This document shows positions 6,922 through 11,445 of a stretch of 11,445 nt of DNA, piece by piece (the stretch's first letter is position 1; each line of letters starts with the position of its first letter). Under the pieces are notes generated by a model that ran no database searches, had not been told where the DNA came from, and was given only the letters and a program-made list of their open reading frames with translations. The stretch is from Pseudomonadota bacterium (lineage in GTDB: Bacteria; Chloroflexota; UBA6077; JAJPHF01). The stretch covers positions 1-11,445 of the forward strand of contig JAJPHF010000071.1 in NCBI GenBank assembly GCA_021325365.1, given 5' to 3'. Made by a program: the position numbers and the translations under genes.

Positions 6922-7113
6922 CTATGGAGATGGTGCCGGCTGGAGGTTAGCGCGCCGGTTGCGCTCGGTAACTTCAAGGTAGACGGCCTCGACGCGGCCC
7001 AGAGCTGATTCAAGGTCGCCGCGAGCGCGGTAGGAACCAATGGGGCACTCGGCACACTGCGGCGGGCTCTCGTTGGCCAGACTGGGCCGGGACTCGCTGC
7101 ACGGCCCAGCCAC
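6922..7113 (-). CDS. Possible 63-aa Cys-containing ORF or regulator remnant
   Basis: A minus-strand frame ending in TAG at 6922, 61 bp upstream of the DUF542 gene, reads in protein-like fashion: QCAECPIGSYRARGDLESAL, then GRVEAVYLEVTERNRRANLQ. It has C20-x2-C23 followed by an amphipathic helix-like stretch. The layout loosely resembles the N-terminus of FNR/CRP regulators (Cys pair, then a helix before the cyclic-nucleotide fold), but the rest of such a protein is missing. The only reasonable start is a GTG at 7113 without a Shine-Dalgarno sequence. It could be a small operon member, a truncated regulator, or chance. Confidence 0.25.
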   Translation of the reverse strand: MAGPCSESRPSLANESPPQCAECPIGSYRARGDLESALGRVEAVYLEVTERNRRANLQPAPSP

Positions 7114-7171
7114 GGCTGCACCATCGGAGCGCGGACCGGACTTTGAGCCAGCCCCGCCAACTGACGCCGCC

Positions 7172-7189
7172 CGTAACACAGCATTTACG
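7172..7189. promoter_or_regulatory. Candidate operator: imperfect dyad in a divergent spacer
   Basis: CGTAACACAGCATTTACG contains inverted CGTAA/TTACG half-sites separated by 8 bp, in the most AT-rich patch of the spacer between the minus-strand DUF542 operon and the plus-strand BON gene. The position would suit a regulator of either gene. No convincing sigma70 boxes are visible next to it. Confidence 0.25.
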
Positions 7190-7290
7190 CGCCGCCACCC
7201 GGGGTGCAACCCGAGGGTGCGAGCATGGGGTGGGAAGCAGGTCGGTCGAGGCGGCGGGGGCGCGCTGGGGTAGCGAAAGGGGCCGTTCCG

Positions 7291-7842
7291 ATGCGAGGCG
7301 ACGACGAGCTGCAACAGGACGTGCTGACAGAGCTGCGGCGCGACCCGCGCGTGGAGCCACGCCACATCGGCGTGGAAGTCGAGCGGGGGGTGGTGACCCT
7401 GACCGGCACGGTGACGTGCTGCGCCCGCGCGACGGCGGCCGACGCGGCCACGCGGCGCGTGCCCGGCGTGCGCGACGTGCTCAACCGCTTGCAGGTTGCC
7501 CTCCCGGACTACCAGATCCGCAGCGACGGGGAGATCCGCCGAGCGGTGGACACCGTGCTCGACTGGGATGCGGAAGTGCCGCGCGAGAGCGTGCAGGCCC
7601 GCGTGGTCAGCGGCATCGTGACGCTGGAGGGCGAGGTCGAGCACGAGTATCAGCGCGAGGTGGCCGAGCGCGCCGTGCGGCACCTGCGCTGCGTGCGCGG
7701 GGTGGTGAACCGCATCGCCGTGAAGACGCCGCTGCCACGCGGCATCCGCCGCGACGTGGCCGCGCTGCTGGACTGGCCAACCGCCCCGTTGGCGGAGGTC
7801 GATCCGGGGAGCAGGGGATGGGGGATAGGGGGTAGGGGATGA
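7291..7842 (+). CDS. Double BON-domain protein with repeat-derived C-terminal tail
   Basis: This 183-aa protein has two BON domains: residues 3-70 (VEVERGVVTLTGTV, then VPGVRDVLNRLQV) and 78-147 (ARVVSGIVTLEGEV, then VRGVVNRIAV). The start of a third (about 150-170, GIRRDVAALLDW) breaks off. The last residues (SRGWGIGGRG) are encoded by the G-rich repeat at 7814-7838, and the TGA stop lies in that repeat's loop. BON domains bind membranes or act as small modules in osmotic-stress proteins (OsmY type). No signal peptide is visible, so it is probably cytoplasmic. Related proteins often have three BON domains, so this copy may have been shortened by the repeat. The ATG at 7291 has GAAAGGGG 8 nt upstream. 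It is convergent with the bicupin gene. Confidence 0.88.
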   Translation: MRGDDELQQDVLTELRRDPRVEPRHIGVEVERGVVTLTGTVTCCARATAADAATRRVPGVRDVLNRLQVALPDYQIRSDGEIRRAVDTVLDWDAEVPRESVQARVVSGIVTLEGEVEHEYQREVAERAVRHLRCVRGVVNRIAVKTPLPRGIRRDVAALLDWPTAPLAEVDPGSRGWGIGGRG

Positions 7843-7885
7843 AGACCCGCCTGACCCCGCGCCCTATCCCCTATTCCCTACCCCC
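7814..7885. terminator. G-rich inverted repeat between convergent genes
   Basis: The left arm 7814-7837 and right arm 7862-7885 pair over 24 positions with three G-U wobbles and one A-C mismatch in the plus-strand RNA, closing a 24-nt loop. Each arm contains four runs of three to five G on one strand, a textbook G-quadruplex pattern (plus strand at 7814-7838, minus strand at 7885-7862). It overlaps the last codons of the BON gene and ends 12 bp before the bicupin stop codon. A bidirectional terminator is the likely role, though no U-tract is present. Confidence 0.6.
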
Positions 7886-7896
7886 TGATCTCCGCG

Positions 7897-9051
7897 CTAG
7901 ACGGCCGCCCGCGCCTCGCGGGGCCGGAAGAGGCTGTCGTCCATCTTGGACTCGACGCCGTTCTGGCGCAGCGCCTCCTCGAAGTCCTTGCGGATCTGCG
8001 GGTCCTCGTCCCAGTGCTCGATGAGCGTGCCGCCCTCCTTCACGCTCAGGAACCCCTTCCACGACTGGTTCGCCTCGTCCACGTCGGCATGATGGGCGAG
8101 CGGGTGGTGGGCGCCGTAGACGGCGATGTGCTTGGCCGAGCCGGGGCCGGTGTTGAGGTGCTGGTGGAAGTAGGCATCCGGCGGGCTGTAGATGCTGTTG
8201 CGGCCCCAGTGGACCTTGTACACCTCGTCGCCGTGCCCCGCCTCGTAGGGCCGCGGCCCGAGCCGCGAGTCCCACGCCAACACGTAGCCCTCGCCGTCGA
8301 GGCCGAGCAGGATGGCGCCGGGGCCGTGGTAGTGGGCCTTGTGGTAGCGCCCGGCGGGCCACTGCGAGATGTGGCCGTGCGGGAAGCGCTTGCCCATGCG
8401 GTAGCCGGTCAGCAGGCCGCCGACGACCTTCTGCTCCAGCGCGTCGAGCGCCGCCGCGTGGGCGTCGGGGATGAAGTTCGTGTGCCAGATGTTCTGCTTG
8501 TACCAGCCTTCCATCGTGCGGGTGTCGGAGGCGGCGAAGTACTTGTCGCCGTCCTGATACAGGTCGATGAACTGGGCGTCGTTGTTGAACACGAAGTCCA
8601 GGTCGTCGAGCGTGTTGATGATCTCGGGGGCGGTGGTCACCGCCATGAAGATGACGGGGTCGCTGCCCGCGTTGAACATGCGGTGGGTGGTGTTGCGCGG
8701 GAAGGCGAAGACGCTGCCCTCGCCCCACTCGAAAGCGAGCTTCGGGCCGTTGCCCTGCCAGACCTGGGTGACGCCGCGACCCTTGAGCACGAAGATCTGC
8801 TTTTCGTAGAGGTGCTTTTCCGGCTCCAGCGCCTGCCCACCCGGAATCTCCACGACGTAGATGCCGCGCTGCGACTGGTGGGTGCCGGTCAGCTCGATGA
8901 AGGTGGCCAGCCCGCCGGTGCGCGCCCAGGGAGCGCGCGGCAGCGTCGTGACGTCCTCGACCCCCACCATCGCGCGGTGGATGGGCAACCCTTCCTGCGC
9001 CATAAAGTCGTCGTAGGGAAACGTGTTGCTGATCCGCTCGCGAATCTCCAT
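7897..9051 (-). CDS. Bicupin, putative metal-dependent oxygenase or isomerase
   Basis: This 384-aa protein has two cupin barrels. Cupin 1 (about 65-140) has EKHLYEKQIFVLKGRG (H80, E83) and EGSVFAFPRNTTHRMFNAG, matching cupin motif 2 with H123. Cupin 2 (about 225-315) has RYHKAHYHGPGAILLGLDG (H237, H240, H242) and SPPDAYFHQHLNTG (H296, H298), so both barrels may bind metal. Length and layout resemble gentisate 1,2-dioxygenase-type bicupins, but the active-site spacing is not a clear match and the substrate is unknown. The ATG at 9051 is chosen because AGGGAGG lies about 7 nt upstream; an upstream in-frame ATG at 9201 adds 50 low-complexity residues and overlaps the likely promoter. It has no signal peptide. 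It is preceded by its own promoter and by the second copy of the element found before the ThDP enzyme gene, suggesting co-regulation. Confidence 0.88.
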   Translation of the reverse strand: MEIRERISNTFPYDDFMAQEGLPIHRAMVGVEDVTTLPRAPWARTGGLATFIELTGTHQSQRGIYVVEIPGGQALEPEKHLYEKQIFVLKGRGVTQVWQGNGPKLAFEWGEGSVFAFPRNTTHRMFNAGSDPVIFMAVTTAPEIINTLDDLDFVFNNDAQFIDLYQDGDKYFAASDTRTMEGWYKQNIWHTNFIPDAHAAALDALEQKVVGGLLTGYRMGKRFPHGHISQWPAGRYHKAHYHGPGAILLGLDGEGYVLAWDSRLGPRPYEAGHGDEVYKVHWGRNSIYSPPDAYFHQHLNTGPGSAKHIAVYGAHHPLAHHADVDEANQSWKGFLSVKEGGTLIEHWDEDPQIRKDFEEALRQNGVESKMDDSLFRPREARAAV

Positions 9052-9083
9052 GCAGGCCCTCCCTTTGATCAACGGCGGGGCGA

Positions 9084-9095
9084 GGTGCGCGCACC
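9084..9095. promoter_or_regulatory. 12-bp perfect palindrome in the bicupin leader
   Basis: GGTGCGCGCACC is a perfect palindrome between the predicted transcription start (about 9115, minus strand) and the bicupin ATG at 9051. It could be an operator or fold back in the leader RNA. In such GC-rich DNA short palindromes also arise by chance. Confidence 0.25.
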
Positions 9096-9121
9096 GGGCC
9101 GCCGCCAGCGCCGGCTGCCCA

Positions 9122-9150
9122 ATACTAGCCCCAGCCGTGCCCGCAAGCAA
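9122..9150 (-). promoter_or_regulatory. Candidate promoter of the bicupin gene
   Basis: On the minus strand TTGCTT (9150-9145) and TAGTAT (9127-9122) are separated by 17 nt, giving a leader of about 64 nt. The -10 box matches 4 of 6 consensus positions and the -35 box only 3 of 6, so an activator is plausible. It lies between the repeated element (9241-9425) and the gene, the same order as at the ThDP enzyme gene, although the element-to-promoter distance is 90 bp here against 42 bp there. Confidence 0.4.
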
Positions 9151-9240
9151 GCGAGTCGGCGCTGCGGGCGTCCCGCCGCTCTTGCGGCGCGCGGCAGCCA
9201 CCCCCGAGATCGCGTCCGCGGGCGGCTCCGCGGGTGCGTA

Positions 9241-9425
9241 AGTTTAGCCGAGGAACGGTCAAACGATGCTCCTTTACCGGGTGGTTAAGTGCTAGGCCGG
9301 GCGCGGAATCCCGGGTGCTGGTCGGGCGCGGAAGATCGCATCGTTTACCCCGTACGATACTCCCTGGCTGTCCTGCCGCGGGCCGGGCCGGCGGGGGGGG
9401 GGCGGCCCCGGGCATGGGCGCGGGC
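9241..9425 (-). repeat. Copy 2 of the large inverted cis-element, upstream of the bicupin gene
   Basis: This is the reverse-complement copy of 1-183. On the minus strand it has the same arms AAACGATGC (9346-9338) and GCATCGTTT (9269-9261) with the identical 68-nt interval, the two CCGCGCCCG direct repeats, TTGACC-N10-TAAACT, and the GC-rich outer block. Eight of 68 interval bases differ from copy 1, six of them clustered in the short core between the direct repeats. Similarity stops abruptly at the gene-proximal end (TAAACT) in both copies. Like copy 1, it points towards the downstream gene. Confidence 0.85.
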
Positions 9426-9717
9426 GGCAGGCGCGGGGGAGGCGTGTACGGCGTAAGATACGCGACCACGTCGCGCCGGACGGCGAGCCGGGATTGGTGA
9501 CCGGCCCGGGAGCTTGGCCGTGCCGGCCACCGCGGCGGCGGCCGGGCGGGCGAGACGCCCGCGCTCCCGGGGGTGGGCCATCCCCGCGATGGCTTCCGGC
9601 TACCGCTCGGCTGCTCGCCTCGCGGCCTTTCTAAAGAGGAAGCTATTGGCGGGGGGCGGTCGTCCGGGGCCGGTGGACGGTGCGCGATCGGGTCGGGAGG
9701 GCGCCTAACGGGGCGCG
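9426..9717. other. Gene-free spacer with a dispersed 21-bp hairpin motif
   Basis: No reading frame here looks like a protein. The segment contains the second copy (9548-9568) of the 21-bp motif at 2477-2497, with stem GGGCG-AGA-CGCCC, and otherwise low-complexity GC-rich DNA. I see no RNA gene or clear promoter. Confidence 0.45.
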
Positions 9718-9794
9718 CCCTCACCCCGGCCCTCTCCCAGGGGGAGAGGGGGAGGGACGGACCCTCACCCCGGCCCTCTCCCAAGGGGAGAGGG
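9718..9794. repeat. Tandem pair of 33-bp hairpin repeats
   Basis: Two 33-bp units (9718-9750 and 9762-9794, offset 44 bp) are identical at 32 positions. Both begin CCCTCACCCCGGCCCTCTCC and end in GGGAGAGGG. In each unit CCCTCTCCC and GGGAGAGGG form a perfect 9-bp stem with a 3-nt loop. Repeats of this type are common as dispersed intergenic units in high-GC bacteria. They may act as terminators or be REP-like elements. Confidence 0.75.
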
Positions 9795-9828
9795 AGTAAG
9801 AGAACGGCGCCGCCGGACTCGGCACGAC

Positions 9829-9987
9829 ACCCGGCCGGGTGGCGCCCCGGCAGGGCGCAGCCAGCCAGCAGCGCCCCTGCACCGGGCCGGGTGGCGACCG
9901 ACCTGGGCGCAGCCGTCGAGCCATCGATGGGCGGCACCCAGACGCTGCCCTGCACCGGGCCGGGTGGCGACCGAACTGGGCGCAGCC
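9829..9987. repeat. 40-bp direct repeats, two good copies and one decayed
   Basis: Copies at 9875-9914 and 9948-9987 are identical at 39 of 40 positions (starting CCCTGCACCGGGCCGGGTGG) and are 73 bp apart. A degenerate third copy lies at about 9829-9862 with the same CCGGCCGGGTGGCG start and GGGCGCAGCC end. They lie in a gene-free region and are not a CRISPR array: there are too few units, and the spacers are themselves similar to the flanks. Confidence 0.65.
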
Positions 9988-10170
9988 AGCAGCCCGCCTA
10001 CAAGATACCGGGGTGGCGGGGGCGTGGTCCCGGCGCTGCCGTCAGAGCCGCACGGCCGACCGCAAAATGCTGGGGGCTAGCCGGCGCCTCGGCGTGGGGT
10101 AGCGCTCGGCGCGCCCTTTGCCCTATGCTCGCCTCAGGAGCCGAGAGGGTCCGCCCGACGCCGAGCGGGC
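9988..10170. other. Gene-free stretch before the amidohydrolase
   Basis: This continues the repeat-rich spacer. No gene and no convincing sigma70 promoter is visible. A TATGCT at 10124-10129 lacks a -35 partner. The amidohydrolase promoter should lie here or within the duplicated segment that follows. Confidence 0.35.
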
Positions 10171-10279
10171 GGTGGCTGCCATAGCCCGGTGAGGATGCGG
10201 GTGCGACCCGCTCAGGTTGCATCTGTTTGGCGGCTGCCGGACGGTGGCTGCCAAAGGCCTGTGAGGATGCCGGTGCGAC
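10171..10279 (+). repeat. Direct repeat duplicating the amidohydrolase start region
   Basis: The 37-bp segments 10171-10207 and 10243-10279 match at 33 positions and are offset by exactly 72 bp (24 codons). Both carry GTGAGGATG, so a GTG and an ATG occur in each copy, all in frame with the amidohydrolase. The second copy contains the likely true start. The first could give an N-terminal extension of 24-26 residues. Confidence 0.6.
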
Positions 10280-11328
10280 AGAATCGCTTTCCCGTGATCG
10301 ACGCCGACGGGCACGTCATCGAGCCGCTGCAAGACCTCATCCCGTTCCTGGGCGAGGGCTTCGCGGGCGGCAACTTGAGCGGCTCGGGAACGTACACGCT
10401 GTTCCCATCGCTGGACGGCTGGTTCCGTGCCTCGAACCTGACCAGCCCGGGGCGCCGCGATACGCCCAATCCGGAGACCTGGCTGGGCTTCCTCGACGAC
10501 TGCGGCATCGACCGCACCGTGCTCTACCCCACGGCAGGGCTGGCCGCGGGGCTGATCCAGGACCCCTCCTGGGCCGTCACGCTCTGCCGCGCCTACAACT
10601 CCTGGCTGCACGCCACCTACACGCGGACCAGCCCGCGCTTGCAGGGCGTGGCGCTGCTGCCGGTGCAGGACGTGGCGGCCGCGACGCAGGAGCTGCGCCG
10701 CGCCAGCCAGGAGCTGGGCTTTCCGGCCGCGATGCTCTGCGCCAATACGGTCCTTGGCAAAGGCTACGGTCACGCCGACTTCTGGCCGCTCTACGCCGAG
10801 GCCGAGCGGCTGGGCGTCGCCCTGGCCGTACACGGCGCGCCGAGCCGCGGCCTGGGGTTCGACTACCTCACGACGTTCATCGAGACGCACACGCTGGAGC
10901 ACCCGGTGGCGGCGATGATCCAGCTCACGAACATGACGTTCCAGGGCGTGTTCGAGGCGTTTCCCGGCCTGCGCGTGGCCTACCTGGAGTGCGGGGCGGG
11001 CTGGATGCCCTACATGATGGACCGGCTGGACGAGGAGTACGAGCGGCGCGGGCAGAAGTGGGCGCCGCGGCTCACGAAGCAGCCGAGCGAGTACCTGCGC
11101 GGCGGGCAGGTCTACGTCTCGATCGAGTCGGAGGAGCGCACGCTGCCGTACGTGCTGGAGCTGTTCGGCGAAGACCACGTCTTCTTCGCCTCGGACTACC
11201 CGCACGAGCGGTCGCGCCCCGAGTACCTGCCCGACATACCCGAGCTGGAAGCGCGCGCCGACCTGTCCGATACCGCCAAGCGCAAGATCCTCGCCGACAA
11301 CGCCCGCCGCTTCTACCGCCTCGACTGA
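10267..11328 (+). CDS. Amidohydrolase_2 family metal-dependent hydrolase or decarboxylase
   Basis: This 353-aa TIM-barrel protein belongs to the superfamily of ACMSD, gamma-resorcylate decarboxylase and related enzymes. Visible metal-site elements: IDADGHVIEP (D14, H16, E19), H189 in LAVHGAP, and D310 in FASDYPHE. Family landmarks include GVFEAFPGLRVAYLECGAGW and YMMDRLDEEYE. Such enzymes use a divalent metal for non-oxidative decarboxylation or hydrolysis of (often aromatic) carboxylates. The ATG at 10267 is chosen because family similarity begins a few residues later and AAAGG lies 10 nt upstream; GTG at 10261 is equally possible, and upstream starts at 10189/10195 lie in a duplicated segment. 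The neighbouring bicupin and ThDP enzyme make a carboxylate catabolic role plausible. The substrate is unknown. Confidence 0.87.
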   Translation: MPVRQNRFPVIDADGHVIEPLQDLIPFLGEGFAGGNLSGSGTYTLFPSLDGWFRASNLTSPGRRDTPNPETWLGFLDDCGIDRTVLYPTAGLAAGLIQDPSWAVTLCRAYNSWLHATYTRTSPRLQGVALLPVQDVAAATQELRRASQELGFPAAMLCANTVLGKGYGHADFWPLYAEAERLGVALAVHGAPSRGLGFDYLTTFIETHTLEHPVAAMIQLTNMTFQGVFEAFPGLRVAYLECGAGWMPYMMDRLDEEYERRGQKWAPRLTKQPSEYLRGGQVYVSIESEERTLPYVLELFGEDHVFFASDYPHERSRPEYLPDIPELEARADLSDTAKRKILADNARRFYRLD

Positions 11329-11445
11329 CGTAGGGACCAAGCAACCTCGCAGAAGTTCTGGACTAGTGAGATGGACGGTCCAGGCGGCGGGTGGAACCGA
11401 GCCCGCGTGCGGGCGAGCAGAGCCTCTGTCGCCTGCTGCAGACGA
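11329..11445 (+). other. Right-edge spacer with a weak T-box-like motif
   Basis: No gene is visible. CGGGTGGAACCGAG (11388-11401) matches 12 of 14 positions of the T-box consensus AGGGTGGNACCGCG. It is followed by a GCCCG-CGTG-CGGGC hairpin (11401-11414) and the start of a possible second hairpin. GGACC (11334-11338) could pair with GGTCC (11377-11381). A T-box leader would normally need about 150 nt or more upstream of the motif, and only about 60 nt are available after the amidohydrolase stop, so the call is weak. Confidence 0.2.

Noticed and set aside
6861..7184. An N-terminal extension of the DUF542 protein
   Set aside because: Family similarity begins at the ATG at 6860, which has GGAGG 7 nt upstream. 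The extension is not protein-like.
9049..9201. An upstream ATG (9201) extending the bicupin by 50 residues
   Set aside because: The extension is low-complexity, contains the likely promoter at 9122-9150, and the internal ATG at 9051 has a strong Shine-Dalgarno.
8014..9288. A 424-codon plus-strand open frame
   Set aside because: It is antisense to the bicupin, whose two cupin motifs, Shine-Dalgarno and promoter are clear.
1..9425. The inverted repeats as ends of a 9-kb transposon or genomic island
   Set aside because: There is no transposase, integrase or resolvase between them, and the enclosed genes look like ordinary chromosomal genes. Both copies sit at matching upstream positions of genes, which fits regulation better. 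Not fully excluded, because copy 1 reaches the window edge.
9829..9987. The 40-bp repeats as a CRISPR array
   Set aside because: There are only two good units and one decayed unit, no cas genes, and the 33-bp interval is not unlike neighbouring DNA.

Overview
The window is very GC-rich, with strong G/C bias at third codon positions. It carries Tat-dependent export, a lipid-free-looking secreted L,D-transpeptidase with a long Thr/Pro/Ala linker, and intergenic spaces full of GC-rich hairpin repeats. This fits a high-GC environmental bacterium, and a Chloroflexota-like lineage is my best guess. No marker gene (rRNA, ribosomal protein, tRNA) is present, so the taxonomy is inference. I see no phage, transposase, integrase, CRISPR array or tRNA.

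Layout, left to right. 1-183: a GC-rich cis-element that recurs inverted at 9241-9425. 226-314: a good sigma70-type promoter and leader. 315-2225 (+): a Tat-exported thiamine-diphosphate (ThDP) enzyme resembling benzoylformate decarboxylase. 2226-2546: a gene-free spacer with a terminator hairpin and a 21-bp perfect inverted repeat. 2547-2936 (-): a small secreted cytochrome c. 3089-4255 (-): a secreted L,D-transpeptidase. 4256-4827: a spacer with no gene I can support. 4828-6654 and 6651-6860 (-): a two-gene operon of a 12-TM protein flanked by DUF1858-like domains and a 69-aa DUF542 (ScdA/YtfE N-terminal) protein. A possible Cys-containing mini-ORF lies just upstream (6922-7113). 7291-7842 (+): a double-BON protein whose C-terminus runs into a G-rich inverted repeat. 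7897-9051 (-): a bicupin. 9052-10266: over 1.2 kb without a gene, holding the bicupin promoter, the second copy of the cis-element and several repeat families. 10267-11328 (+): an amidohydrolase of the ACMSD/gamma-resorcylate decarboxylase superfamily. The last 117 bases contain no gene but do contain a T-box-like motif.

How the genes may work together. The most notable signal is the roughly 185-bp element (about 93% identical over its central 123 bp). It lies in the same orientation upstream of two genes more than 6 kb apart and on opposite strands: the exported ThDP enzyme and the bicupin. In both cases a sigma70-like promoter lies between the element and the start codon, so the element is probably upstream DNA and not transcribed leader. 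The simplest reading is one regulon with an undescribed operator. With the amidohydrolase, these genes could form a catabolic or oxidative module acting on carboxylated (perhaps aromatic) substrates; the substrate is unknown. The DUF542/12-TM operon suggests nitric-oxide or iron-sulfur stress handling or a respiratory role. The cytochrome c and transpeptidase are envelope functions with no demonstrated link to the rest.
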